Below the pieces are notes generated by a model. The model was not told the DNA's origin and made no database searches. It saw nothing but the letters and a program-made list of their open reading frames with translations. Below, piece by piece: positions 41,149-49,918 of a stretch of 64,000 nucleotides of DNA (within the stretch, counting starts at the first letter, position 1; the number at the start of each line of letters is the position of its first letter). A program made the position numbers and the translations under genes. Origin of the DNA: Psychrobacillus sp048572895 (GTDB lineage: Bacteria > Bacillota > Bacilli > Bacillales_A > Planococcaceae); the NCBI RefSeq assembly GCF_048572895.1, contig NZ_CP183878.1, forward strand, positions 4,092,001-4,156,000. Direction: 5' to 3'.

Positions 41149-43119
41149 ATGAAAAACAAGCGTACTTGGCTTATAATTTTAGCGAGTTGGTTAGTTATAG
41201 TAGGATTGCTTTCTTTTCTTGCACCATCTAGTAAAGAAGTTGCAAGTACATCCAAAAATGCTGGTCTTCCAGAGAGTGCTTTATCCATTGAAGCAGATAA
41301 AGCTATGAAAGAAAATTTTTCTAACAATGAAGGAATTCCTTTAATCATTGTTTTTGAAGATAAAAAAGGCACCACAGATGAAGAAATTCAAAGCGTATTA
41401 GAATTAATGGAACAAAACTATGCAAGTGTACCGAAGTTCTCTAAAATTCCTATGGAACAAAGAGATTCTTTTGTATCTGAAGATAAAAAGACATTCTTTG
41501 TGCCACTAATTTTAGAAGGTCAGCTAGAAAGCAAAGAGATTCATGAAAAAGTTGAAGATATTAAAAAGAATGTAACTAGTATTATCCCATCAGGTTTTAC
41601 TATTTATTATACGGGACCGGCTGGTATAGCAAGCGACACAATTGAGCTATTTTCACAAGCGGATGTAGTATTACTTTTAGCAACCGTAGGGATTATTTTT
41701 GTCTTACTAATCGTTATTTATCGCTCATTCATTCTTGCAATCATTCCACTTATTGGAGCGGGAATTGTATATGGTGTGGTGGATAGAGTGATTGGTCTTA
41801 CGGGTAAATTCACATCCATAACGATTGAAAACCAAGCACTTTCCATTATGATGATTTTATTGTTTGCAGTGATTACCGATTATTCACTACTTCTTTACGC
41901 TCGTTATAAAGAAGAGCAAGATATGAAAGTGGTGCTTGCGCGAACACGAGAGACGATATTGTTTAGCGGTGGTACCATTTTAGCGGGAGTAGCAACACTT
42001 GCGTTTGCGCTATATGAACCGTATCGTAATTTTGCTCCGGTTTTTGCAATAGCAGTAATCATCATGCTAGTGGCAGGAATTACTTTATTGCCAGCCTTGT
42101 TTGCGGTAGTTAAAACACCTAAAAAGAAAGAAAAAACTACAAAACTTTGGACGAATGCTGGAAATGTGAGTACGAAAAAACCATGGAAGGTGGCATTACC
42201 AATTCTTTTACTGTTAGGTATTGGTACATGGCATGCTACCACAATCGTCTATTCATACGATTTACTGGCATCTTTCCCAGAAGATCTATCTTCAAGAGAA
42301 GGTTTTACAAAGCTAGGGGAAGCATTTTCAGAAGGGGAAATAGCACCAACAACGATTTTAGTAAAGTCAAAAGATAAGAAAGTGATTGCGGATATTCAAG
42401 AGAAGTTAGAAGACAGACCACTTGTAAGTCAGGTGCGTCCTTCGGCTTTAGATAGCGATCTATACACACAGTTTTCGATCATATTAAAAGCAAATCCGTA
42501 TAGCAAAGAAGCTTTAAATGAAGTAGAAAAAATTAGAGATGAATTGGAAGATCAACAGGTTTTAGTAAGTGGAGAGACAGCGAAACAGGTAGATATCCGG
42601 GATATTAATAATAGAGATACATTACTCGTAATGGGTTTAATGACGGTATTGATCGGATTAATACTTGCTTTCCAAACGAGATCGCTTCGGGCATCGTTGT
42701 TGATGATGGTATCTATTTTATTGTCATTTGGAGCAGCTTTAGGATTCTCTACGTGGATTTTTGATGTGTTTTTCGGGTATACGTCGTTTAGTTATCGAAT
42801 CCCCCTTTATACATTTGTATTTTTAGTGGCACTAGGTGTGGACTACTCGATTATGTTAATGAGTAGGTTGAAGGAAGAGCGAAAACAGTATGGCGAAAAG
42901 GAAGCAATTGCAAAAGCGGTTGAAAAAACGGGTGGTGTTATTTCGTCGGCAGGGTTAATACTTGCAGCTACATTTGCCGTTTTAATATCGCAGCCAGTCA
43001 TGGAGCTTAAACTATTTGGTTTTGCTGTTGCGGTTGGTGTACTATTGGATACGTTTATCGTTCGACCATTACTATTACCGGCGTTGTTAACAATTACAAC
43101 TAAAAATAGGGGGAAATAA
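41149..43119 (+). CDS. MMPL-family RND-type membrane transporter
   Basis: 656 aa with the MMPL layout twice over: a helix at the N terminus, an extracytoplasmic loop (about 30-170) and five to six helices, then the same order again. Conserved intramembrane acids are seen in AVITDYSLLLYARY and ALGVDYSIMLMSRLKEE, the proton-relay position of the family. It resembles YdfJ-type exporters of lipids or lipophilic compounds; substrate unknown. RBS aagggggt. Follows a two-component system by 75 bp and is followed 2 bp later by a small membrane protein gene, suggesting one operon. Confidence 0.9.
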   Translation: MKNKRTWLIILASWLVIVGLLSFLAPSSKEVASTSKNAGLPESALSIEADKAMKENFSNNEGIPLIIVFEDKKGTTDEEIQSVLELMEQNYASVPKFSKIPMEQRDSFVSEDKKTFFVPLILEGQLESKEIHEKVEDIKKNVTSIIPSGFTIYYTGPAGIASDTIELFSQADVVLLLATVGIIFVLLIVIYRSFILAIIPLIGAGIVYGVVDRVIGLTGKFTSITIENQALSIMMILLFAVITDYSLLLYARYKEEQDMKVVLARTRETILFSGGTILAGVATLAFALYEPYRNFAPVFAIAVIIMLVAGITLLPALFAVVKTPKKKEKTTKLWTNAGNVSTKKPWKVALPILLLLGIGTWHATTIVYSYDLLASFPEDLSSREGFTKLGEAFSEGEIAPTTILVKSKDKKVIADIQEKLEDRPLVSQVRPSALDSDLYTQFSIILKANPYSKEALNEVEKIRDELEDQQVLVSGETAKQVDIRDINNRDTLLVMGLMTVLIGLILAFQTRSLRASLLMMVSILLSFGAALGFSTWIFDVFFGYTSFSYRIPLYTFVFLVALGVDYSIMLMSRLKEERKQYGEKEAIAKAVEKTGGVISSAGLILAATFAVLISQPVMELKLFGFAVAVGVLLDTFIVRPLLLPALLTITTKNRGK

Positions 43120-43121
43120 TT

Positions 43122-43511
43122 ATGCAAAAAAAATGGAGTTTGCGACTAGTTCGGGCGGGAGCATTATTTGGACTATTAGGTGCTTATCTAGGCTCTCATA
43201 TGGCAGGGGCTGGATCTTATGCACTTCGCCCAATTCATGCACATATTTTATTGGTTGGCTGGTTGTCATTATTTGTTTATGGGCTATTTTATAAAATATA
43301 TAAAGTGAAATTCCCTAAGCTTGTTGCTTTTCATGGGTGGTCAGCTATTATAGGTGCTATTGGCTTAACGCTTGGAATGTATCTACAGTTTATAAAACCG
43401 TTCAATATAAATGAAACATTTGCGTTAGTTGCATATATTTTAGGTGGATCCACGTTGTTACTAAGTTTTGCAGTATTCGTACTCGTAACGTTTACAATCG
43501 AAAAAGAATAA
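43122..43511 (+). CDS. Four-helix His-containing membrane protein
   Basis: 129 aa with four hydrophobic helices (about 9-25, 37-57, 68-90, 100-124). RPIHAHILLVGWLSLFVYG (H39, H41) recalls the His-rich helices of heme-copper oxidase subunit I and NnrS-like proteins; further histidines are H26 and H71. Heme or metal binding is a guess from this pattern. Function unknown. It starts 2 bp after the MMPL stop behind a GGGGG RBS inside that gene's end, so it is probably co-regulated by the two-component system. Confidence 0.75.
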   Translation: MQKKWSLRLVRAGALFGLLGAYLGSHMAGAGSYALRPIHAHILLVGWLSLFVYGLFYKIYKVKFPKLVAFHGWSAIIGAIGLTLGMYLQFIKPFNINETFALVAYILGGSTLLLSFAVFVLVTFTIEKE

Positions 43512-43513
43512 AA

Positions 43514-43545
43514 AAAGCTGAAGGTTACGTAGCCTTCAGCTTTTT
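43514..43545. terminator. Bidirectional terminator between convergent genes
   Basis: AAAAAGCTGAAGG / CCTTCAGCTTTTT stem serving both the + strand MMPL operon and the - strand transporter gene, whose stop lies within it. Confidence 0.85.
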
Positions 43546-44424
43546 ATTTCTTCGAATATCGGCGTATGTTGGAATACACATTCCCAATAAAATGATGATT
43601 ATCCCTACTATTTGTAAGAAGGAGAGAACCTCGTTTAAAATGATAACTGATACGATAACGGCAACCGGCAGCTCCATAGCACTCAATATAGAAGAAACCG
43701 CGCCACCCACTTTAGGTACTGCAATAACAAAGAAGTAGATTGGAATAATGATACCGAATAATCCAAGAGCTAGTCCATAAAACAGTAGTGGCTCCGTAAA
43801 TAGTTTTCCATTCCAAATAATATCTGGGCTTTGGAAGAAGAATATCATAATCATTGCGATAAAAGAAACGAATAATAGACGTGTTGTTGTATTCATGCCT
43901 TCAACCTGCTTCGTGTTAACATTCATATTCAAGGAGAATGAAACGGCAGCAGCAAAACCATAAACCCAACCTCTCCAGTCAATTCCACTCAAATCGACAT
44001 CAAGGACACCAGCTGCTAAAATAGTTCCGATAAATAAAATAATGAGCGAAATAACTTCTGGTCTTGTTGGGAATCGTTTTCTTAAAATACAATCGATTAG
44101 TGTTCCAATCCATGTAAATTGGAATAGCATAACAACTGCGAGAGATGCAGGCAAGTATATAAGTGACATCCCATAGACAATCCCTGTAGTAGCGGTAAAC
44201 ACACCCGCTAACAAAATAATCTTAAAGCCTCCGTATAAACGTGGAAGTTTTCGTTGTGTAATAAGATAAAAAATAAAAGCCAACATAAATCCTACAATAT
44301 ATTGACTAGAAATCGCTTCAGAGGCTGTGTAGCCATCTCCGATTGCTAGTTTAACCATAGTTGATAAAGTCCCATAACTGCTTGCAGCAAACACAACCAT
44401 TAGGGGATAAATCCATAATTTCAT
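43525..44424 (-). CDS. EamA/DMT-family transporter
   Basis: 299 aa with ten predicted helices arranged as two EamA repeats (about 5-140 and 150-290); a second-repeat signature is seen in SSILSAMELPVAVIVS. Drug/metabolite transporters of this size move amino acids, nucleobases or other small solutes; substrate cannot be read. Preceded by AGGAGA; the acetyltransferase gene ends 13 bp upstream, so the two minus-strand genes form an operon. Confidence 0.88.
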   Translation of the reverse strand: MKLWIYPLMVVFAASSYGTLSTMVKLAIGDGYTASEAISSQYIVGFMLAFIFYLITQRKLPRLYGGFKIILLAGVFTATTGIVYGMSLIYLPASLAVVMLFQFTWIGTLIDCILRKRFPTRPEVISLIILFIGTILAAGVLDVDLSGIDWRGWVYGFAAAVSFSLNMNVNTKQVEGMNTTTRLLFVSFIAMIMIFFFQSPDIIWNGKLFTEPLLFYGLALGLFGIIIPIYFFVIAVPKVGGAVSSILSAMELPVAVIVSVIILNEVLSFLQIVGIIIILLGMCIPTYADIRRNKKLKAT

Positions 44425-44437
44425 ATAAGTTTCTCCT

Positions 44438-45010
44438 TTAATCTGCGACTACGGTTTTCACCATATGATGAAAAGGTTCACCAATAATTGTCCAAGGACA
44501 TAGGGTATCAAACCCGAGACGATTATACAAGCGAATTGCAGCATCTTTTTCTAGCTCCACATTCAAGGATAGTTTCCCACCGCCCGAATTCTTCACCATT
44601 TGTTCTGCATAGCTTAATAATTTCGTGCCTATCCCATGGCCACGATATGTTGGATCAACTACAACCGTATCGATATACCATTCTCCAGGTGCAGTTTCCG
44701 GGTCGATTGTGACGATAGTGCCTTTTTTGTTAGATAGATATGCTTCTAAATTTGCGTCTAGGGTAATTGCCTGTTCCGCAGTATAGAACACCAATACTCC
44801 TGCAACATGTCCATTCATTTCTGCAATATACGTATTTTTAAAGGAATGTCGATTATCCGTACGTTTAAATAGTTTTATAAATTCTGTTGTAATGGCAGCT
44901 TCTTCTGTTTCACCAGTCATCTGCATTGAGATGTCTCCAATGGCTTCCATTATAAGTGGAATAGCATTATTTGCATCTTCTTTGTAAGCTTTTCTGATTA
45001 ATATTTCCAT
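44438..45010 (-). CDS. GNAT-family N-acetyltransferase
   Basis: 190 aa. The acetyl-CoA motif A reads VVDPTYRGHGIGTKLLSYAE; motif B is LYNRLGFDTLCPW. The acceptor is unknown. ATG 45010 (MEILIRKAYKEDA) was chosen: GGAAGGTG lies at proper distance upstream, while the longer frame starts with TTG at 45028 inside that RBS region. First gene of a two-gene minus-strand unit with the EamA transporter. Confidence 0.88.
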   Translation of the reverse strand: MEILIRKAYKEDANNAIPLIMEAIGDISMQMTGETEEAAITTEFIKLFKRTDNRHSFKNTYIAEMNGHVAGVLVFYTAEQAITLDANLEAYLSNKKGTIVTIDPETAPGEWYIDTVVVDPTYRGHGIGTKLLSYAEQMVKNSGGGKLSLNVELEKDAAIRLYNRLGFDTLCPWTIIGEPFHHMVKTVVAD

Positions 45011-45108
45011 TATATATTCACCTTCCAACTCGTTATTATACCATAAGTTTTCTTAATGAACTTATAATCAATACAGGATAATCAAAAGTAGGAAAATTTA
45101 AAAAATAG

Positions 45109-45140
45109 TTGAAACTTTTCTGTTCTATATGTAGTAGAAT
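45109..45140 (+). promoter_or_regulatory. Candidate ECF-type promoter ahead of the yxlEFG-like operon
   Basis: TTGAAACTTTT at 45109-45119 (an ECF-like AAAC -35), then 15 bp and TAGAAT. The same AAACTTTT-N15-TA layout precedes the ECF sigma gene at 51466-51496. As a SigA promoter the spacing (20 bp from TTGAAA) would be poor. Confidence 0.35.
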
Positions 45141-45167
45141 AGAAATGAAGGGAAAGGGGGAATAACA

Positions 45168-45365
45168 ATGGAATGGGATTCAATACCGTGGATGCTCATC
45201 TTACCTTTACTAATCATTCAACTATTATTAGTCGTGGTGGCAGTGATTGATTTGGTACGGGTAAAGAACACCAATGGACCAAAGTGGATGTGGGCACTTA
45301 TTATTATTTTTATCAATATCATTGGACCTGTTATTTATTTTATAGTTGGGAGACGAAATGAATGA
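45168..45365 (+). CDS. YxlE-like small membrane protein (PLD-nuclease N-terminal family)
   Basis: 65 aa, two helices (about 8-28 and 41-60) separated by a short loop with KNTNGPKWMWALI; PLDc_N family. B. subtilis YxlE helps restrain SigY and sits before yxlF and yxlG; here too the next two genes are an ABC ATPase and permease. Good RBS (aaggggga). Overlaps the ATPase gene as ATGA. No sigY or yxlCD homologue adjoins it, so the role may differ. Confidence 0.8.
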   Translation: MEWDSIPWMLILPLLIIQLLLVVVAVIDLVRVKNTNGPKWMWALIIIFINIIGPVIYFIVGRRNE

Positions 45366-46267
45366 AAACATTACTACATGTGCAGGGGTTAACAAAGGAA
45401 TACGGAAATGAAAAAGCAGTAGATCAGGTTACTTTTTCACTAAATAAAAATACTGCAACCGCTTTGATTGGACCAAATGGTGCTGGTAAGACGACCACTT
45501 TATCTATGCTAGCGGGATTATTAAGACAAACTAGTGGAACAGTAGTAATTGATGGAGATGTAAGAGGAGACATTCAAAGAGAAATAGGCTTCCTGCCACA
45601 GTATCCACAATTTTATTCGTGGTTAACAGCACTCGAATTTACAGAAATGGTAGCGAAGTTAAGTGGAATAGATGGAAAAATTGCTAAATCACAAGCAGCT
45701 AGAACATTAGACTTTGTTGGTTTAAAAGATGCTAAAAACAAAAAAACTGGGACATTTTCCGGAGGCATGAAGCAACGACTAGGATTAGCTCAAGCAATTG
45801 TACATAAGCCAGGATTGCTTTTGCTAGATGAGCCTGTATCCGCATTAGATCCCGTGGGTAGAAGAGAAATTTTAAATTTACTAAAAGAATTACAAGACCA
45901 TACGACCATTCTATACTCCACTCATATTTTAAATGATGCAGAGGAAATGACTGATCAGTTATTGTTTTTAAGAAAAGGACAATTAGTAGAGCAAGGATCG
46001 TTGAAAGAAGTGAAAGATAAGTATGCAAATCCTTTGTTTAAAATTCTATTTGCTGACATAGAAGAAGCAGCAAAATTTGTTGAAATAAGTCCATGGCCAG
46101 CAAGACAGGAAAATGAGGTTGTTTTTATACATCTTGAGGAAAACAAACCATTGATGAATGAAGTATTACAAGTACTTGCTAATAGTAATCTACGATTATC
46201 AAAGGTAGAGCGAGCATCTGCCAGTTTAGAAGAAATATTTTTACAGGTGGTGAATAAACATGAATAA
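45362..46267 (+). CDS. ABC transporter ATP-binding protein (YxlF-like)
   Basis: 301 aa. Walker A GPNGAGKTTT (37-46), Q loop FLPQYP, signature FSGGMKQRLGLAQA, Walker B LLLLDEPVSALDP and switch His in YSTHIL. A C-terminal extension of about 80 residues is typical of bacitracin/natA-type exporters. Coupled to the yxlE-like gene (ATGA) and overlapping the permease by 8 bp. An export or lantibiotic-immunity-type role is possible; substrate unknown. Confidence 0.9.
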   Translation: MKTLLHVQGLTKEYGNEKAVDQVTFSLNKNTATALIGPNGAGKTTTLSMLAGLLRQTSGTVVIDGDVRGDIQREIGFLPQYPQFYSWLTALEFTEMVAKLSGIDGKIAKSQAARTLDFVGLKDAKNKKTGTFSGGMKQRLGLAQAIVHKPGLLLLDEPVSALDPVGRREILNLLKELQDHTTILYSTHILNDAEEMTDQLLFLRKGQLVEQGSLKEVKDKYANPLFKILFADIEEAAKFVEISPWPARQENEVVFIHLEENKPLMNEVLQVLANSNLRLSKVERASASLEEIFLQVVNKHE

Positions 46268-47042
46268 TTTCCCTATACTATTTCGAAAAGAGTGGCGTGA
46301 AAATGTACGTAACTTTAAGATTTTATGGATACCTCTAGTATTTATTTTATTTGGTATTTCCGAACCGTTGACTTATTATTATTTGCCTCAAATTTTAAAT
46401 ACCGTAGGAAATATGCCAAGTGATATGGTGTTTCAGCTCCCCGAGTACATACCTGAACAAATAATCATGTCTACAATTGGTCAGTACCAATTTATAGGGA
46501 TGTTAATTGTAGCATTTGGATTCGCTGGTATCATTGCCCGGGAGCGCAAAAATGGGACGGCGACCATGTTATATGTAAGGCCGATTTCTTATACTGGTTA
46601 TGTGTTTAGTAAGTTAGCTATTATGGGCATCTTAATTATAGGAAGCGCATGTGTCGGCCTTTTGGTGAATGTCTATTACACGTATATTTTGTATGGAGCA
46701 GTAGATACAATTGCGTTTATGGGTTTTCTAGGAACGTATAGTATCTGGTTGTTATTTGCTATTAGTGTTGTTATTTGTTCTAGTGCAGCTTTTTCTACGG
46801 GAATAGCTTCTGTTATATCGATTTTTTTGTTAGTAGTTGTGCAATTAGTGGATGGTTTACTAGGTACTTACTGGAGCATTTCGCCTTGGAAGTTACCGAT
46901 GTATGCAGGACAAATTATAAATGGAAATATAGACAAAACACCGTTTTTCTGGAGTTTGTCTGTAACTTTAGCTGTCGTAGTGTTGTTAGTAGTAGGAGCA
47001 GTTTATATAGCTAAGCGAAATGTAGCTAAAGTAAAAATATAA
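46260..47042 (+). CDS. ABC transporter permease (YxlG-like)
   Basis: 260 aa ABC-2 type permease with six helices, the first at about 22-42 and the last at about 230-250. RERKNGTATMLYVRPISY after helix 2 is the usual coupling region. Starts inside the ATPase gene end. Works with the upstream ATPase, probably as a 2+2 exporter. Confidence 0.88.
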   Translation: MNNFPILFRKEWRENVRNFKILWIPLVFILFGISEPLTYYYLPQILNTVGNMPSDMVFQLPEYIPEQIIMSTIGQYQFIGMLIVAFGFAGIIARERKNGTATMLYVRPISYTGYVFSKLAIMGILIIGSACVGLLVNVYYTYILYGAVDTIAFMGFLGTYSIWLLFAISVVICSSAAFSTGIASVISIFLLVVVQLVDGLLGTYWSISPWKLPMYAGQIINGNIDKTPFFWSLSVTLAVVVLLVVGAVYIAKRNVAKVKI

Positions 47043-47058
47043 TGCTGGGGTGATTTAA

Positions 47059-47763
47059 GTGGCAGCTCGTAATTCTGATCGATTTATTGTATCCTACAAC
47101 CGAATAGACCAATTGATGAAGGACCTGATTGGTACGAATGAACATATGGCATTTTTTCGATTAATTGATTTTGCTAAAAAGAAAAACGCTGTTATTAGAA
47201 GATATGAGGCGGATTTACGAGAATATGGAGATTTAAGAAACGCCATTATACATCATCGTACGTCTTTGGAATTTTCCATTGCTGAACCACATGAGGAAGT
47301 TGTGGCAAAAATGGAGGAGATTGAAGGTGCATTAGCTAAACCGATTACAGTTGCTCAAATGTTCCGGACAAATGTGACGATCTTTCAAGAGACGGATTCG
47401 CTTAGCTATGCTTTAAAAGTGATCAAAGATAAAAAGTACAATCAGTTTCCCGTATTTATAGGAAAAACTTTTAAAGGACTTATCACCCCCGTAGGCATTA
47501 CTATGTGGATGGCTAGTAAAGTGGATTCTGAATCGTTTTCGAGAAAAAGAACAATGCTATCGGAAATACTAGCACATGAAAGTAGTAGAGATAATCATCG
47601 ATTTATACATGCGAATGCATCCGTATTTGAGGCTATAGAAATATTTAAGGCGTCTGTAGTACGGGGGAGGCGCTTAGAGGCACTTCTTATAACAGAAGAT
47701 GGAAAAGCCAGCGATAAATTAATTGGGATTGTAACCCCTATGAGTTTGCTGAAGGTAGAATAA
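47059..47763 (+). CDS. CBS-domain protein with N-terminal helical domain
   Basis: 234 aa. Residues 1-90 are helical and charged and include RNAIIHHRTSLEFSIAEPHEEVV, a pattern resembling HEPN/RiboL-PSP-like or DUF4145-type helical domains (weak). Residues 94-234 form a CBS pair (MFRTNVTIFQETDSLSYALKVIKDKKYNQFPVF in spirit; second motif near IGIVTPMSLL), which usually binds adenosine nucleotides. No catalytic domain seen. GTG start behind GGGGTGATT; 16 bp after the permease, so perhaps the end of the same operon. Function unknown. Confidence 0.75.
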   Translation: MAARNSDRFIVSYNRIDQLMKDLIGTNEHMAFFRLIDFAKKKNAVIRRYEADLREYGDLRNAIIHHRTSLEFSIAEPHEEVVAKMEEIEGALAKPITVAQMFRTNVTIFQETDSLSYALKVIKDKKYNQFPVFIGKTFKGLITPVGITMWMASKVDSESFSRKRTMLSEILAHESSRDNHRFIHANASVFEAIEIFKASVVRGRRLEALLITEDGKASDKLIGIVTPMSLLKVE

Positions 47764-47853
47764 TTCCTATAAGGTAGTCTTTTTCAGGAGAACTTTCATA
47801 GTATTAAGATAGACACTAAAATGTCTAAGGAAAGTCGAAAAAGGGGGAATGTA

Positions 47854-48126
47854 GTGGATTCTTTAGAAAAGGTTCAAGAACAGGTGTATGACACCCATGA
47901 AAAGACAGTTAAAGATATGACAGTTGGGGATTGGTTAATTACAATGCTTATACTAATAATCCCAATTGTCAATATTGTCATGCTATTCATCTGGGGATTT
48001 GGAAATCCTGATGCAAGACGTAATTATGCTAGAGCTTCACTTATTTGGATGGCAATTGGTATCGTTCTTATGCTTATTTTTTATGGAGCAGTATTTGCTT
48101 TTATTTTTTCTCTTAATAGTTATTAA
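47854..48126 (+). CDS. Small two-helix membrane protein, function unknown
   Basis: 90 aa: charged N terminus (1-25), helices at about 30-50 and 64-85, and a loop FGNPDARRNYARASL resembling the DUF/YckC-like small envelope proteins seen in Firmicutes. GTG 47854 was chosen because AGGGGG lies 8 bp upstream; the longer frame from ATG 47821 has no RBS. It stands alone, with repeat B copy 2 following. Confidence 0.6.
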   Translation: MDSLEKVQEQVYDTHEKTVKDMTVGDWLITMLILIIPIVNIVMLFIWGFGNPDARRNYARASLIWMAIGIVLMLIFYGAVFAFIFSLNSY

Positions 48127-48209
48127 TTATTTCCTGGGAAATAGCATAGTTCGACATGAAAGAGTGTTCCTTTGTAAAAGAAGGAATGCTCTTTTTGATG
48201 TTATACTTA

Positions 48210-48380
48210 GAAAAGCGCATGCGCCTATTTCTGCTCCGACAGACGCTGGAAGAATTTCGCAGAAAGGCGTCCTTTGCCTTTCTCGAAATTCTGAAGCGAC
48301 TCAAGGGGCAAGGCGCTGAAGCGTCTCGAGAAGCTGGCACCTGGAGTCTGGACAAAGAAAAAAAGCGGAAGTGTCTATGA
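48210..48380 (+). repeat. Intergenic repeat family B, copy 2
   Basis: Same core as 10598-10722: AAAGCG...GCGCCTAT, GGAAGAAT, AAAGGCGTCCTTTGCCTTT, ATTCTGAAGCGACTC, AGGGGCAAGGCGCTGAAGCG. It extends further with CTCGAGAAGCTGGCACCTGG and ends with a repeat of its first motif (AAAAGCGGAAGTG). No gene is called in it. Confidence 0.7.
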
Positions 48381-48436
48381 AAGCCCTAACTAACATTGAA
48401 GCTAGTCATATACAGAGAAAAAAGGAGATGGCAAAG

Positions 48437-49057
48437 ATGAAAATAGCACTTTTCGGTGCAACTGGCCGTGTGGGACATGCTATTCTCACGTTATTACTTG
48501 AAAAAGAAATAAATGTTATTGCATTAGTGAGAAACCCTAAAAAGATGCAACCTCAGGCTGGTTTAACCGTCCTACAAGGCGATGCAAAAAATATAGCGGA
48601 TGTAGAAGGAACACTGGCTGAAGTAGATGCTGTAATAAGTGCACTCGGCACCGATAAAACAACCGTATTAACAGAATCAATCACACATATAATTTCTATT
48701 ATGCATAAGCAGCAGTTAAAGCGAATTATAACAATTGGTACAGCGGGAATACTGGATAGTAGATTAGAACCGGGATTTCTTCGATATCAATCATCCGAAT
48801 CTAAGCGTAAATCCATAGCGGCTGCGCTGGAACACCATAAAGTATTTGATTTATTAAAAGATAGTTTACTCGATTGGACAATTGTCTGCCCGACCTATTT
48901 ACCGTCGGGAGCTGCAAGTGATGAATATATTGTATTACGGGATAAGCTTCCAGAGGGAGCAGTGCAAACCACAACTGGAGATACTGCATTATTCACTGTA
49001 AATGAGCTATTGCAAAATGAACATATTGGTTACCGAGTAGGAATTATGAGTCCATAA
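48437..49057 (+). CDS. NAD(P)H-binding oxidoreductase (atypical SDR)
   Basis: 206 aa Rossmann protein with the N-terminal dinucleotide loop MKIALFGATGRVGHAIL. Family of NmrA/YwnB/BVR-B-like atypical short-chain dehydrogenases. The usual YxxxK is not obvious; substrate unknown. ATG 48437 is 9 bp after AAAGGAG; longer frames start within repeat B and are rejected. The metallophosphoesterase gene follows after 16 bp. Confidence 0.85.
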   Translation: MKIALFGATGRVGHAILTLLLEKEINVIALVRNPKKMQPQAGLTVLQGDAKNIADVEGTLAEVDAVISALGTDKTTVLTESITHIISIMHKQQLKRIITIGTAGILDSRLEPGFLRYQSSESKRKSIAAALEHHKVFDLLKDSLLDWTIVCPTYLPSGAASDEYIVLRDKLPEGAVQTTTGDTALFTVNELLQNEHIGYRVGIMSP

Positions 49058-49073
49058 TATTAGGAGAAAATAT

Positions 49074-49871
49074 ATGAAGAAATTTTTAATATTTATCATA
49101 GCAGTTATCATTTTGTTGTACATAAGCAATAATTGGATTCAAACTACTAAAATTACTGTGGAGTCGGATAGAGTTCCTGCTAGTTTCGATGGGGTAAAGA
49201 TTCTGCAAATTTCCGACTTACATGATGCAACATTCGGAGACGATCAGGAAAGACTAGTAAAAAAAGTAAAGAACACAGATCCCGATCTTATTTTTATCAC
49301 TGGAGATCTTATTGATAGTAACCGATACAATTTAGATCAAAGTTTAGAATTGGTAAGAAATATTGTTGATATTGCTCCCATTTACTATGTAACGGGAAAT
49401 CATGAAATCGCTACTAATGATATCGAAAATATAAAGAATTCTTTATCTGATCTAGGGGTAAATGTACTTTCTAATGAGCAACAAATAATTGAGTATAACG
49501 GAGAAGACATTCGAATTATTGGTATTGAAGATCCACTTAATGGGATTTTAGTGAAAGAGGCATTAAGTCAATTTGAGGATAGTGATTTGTTCACTCTAGT
49601 TCTATCTCATCGTCCTGAAACCTTTCAAGATTACGTAGACTATGAAATGGATGTTGTTTTTTCTGGACATGCACATGGTGGACAGTTTCGACTTCCTGGT
49701 CTAGGCGGGCTAGTAGCTCCTGGACAGGGTCTATTTCCTAGCTATACAGCGGGAATGTATACCGAAAATACTACACATATGATTGTGAGTAGGGGATTAG
49801 GGAATAGCGTTATCCCTGTAAGAGTATTCAACTCACCGGAGATTGTCTTGGTAACCTTAAAGAGTTTGTAA
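49074..49871 (+). CDS. Membrane-anchored metallophosphoesterase (YkuE/YpbG-like)
   Basis: 265 aa. An N-terminal signal anchor (about 3-20) is followed by a calcineurin-like domain with all metal motifs: QISDLHDATFG, ITGDLID, VTGNHE, LSHRPE and SGHAHGGQFRLPG. YkuE-type enzymes act outside the membrane, and family members include UDP-diacylglucosamine hydrolase-like and wall-associated phosphodiesterases. Substrate unknown. RBS taggag. Confidence 0.88.
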   Translation: MKKFLIFIIAVIILLYISNNWIQTTKITVESDRVPASFDGVKILQISDLHDATFGDDQERLVKKVKNTDPDLIFITGDLIDSNRYNLDQSLELVRNIVDIAPIYYVTGNHEIATNDIENIKNSLSDLGVNVLSNEQQIIEYNGEDIRIIGIEDPLNGILVKEALSQFEDSDLFTLVLSHRPETFQDYVDYEMDVVFSGHAHGGQFRLPGLGGLVAPGQGLFPSYTAGMYTENTTHMIVSRGLGNSVIPVRVFNSPEIVLVTLKSL

Positions 49872-49876
49872 ATGAA

Positions 49877-49917
49877 AGGACCGCTGACTAAAATACATTG
49901 TCAGCGGTCCTGCTTTT
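49877..49917. terminator. Bidirectional terminator between convergent genes
   Basis: AGGACCGCTGAC / GTCAGCGGTCCT 12-bp perfect stem with an 11-nt loop; T-rich after it on the + strand. Confidence 0.85.
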
Positions 49918-49918
49918 A

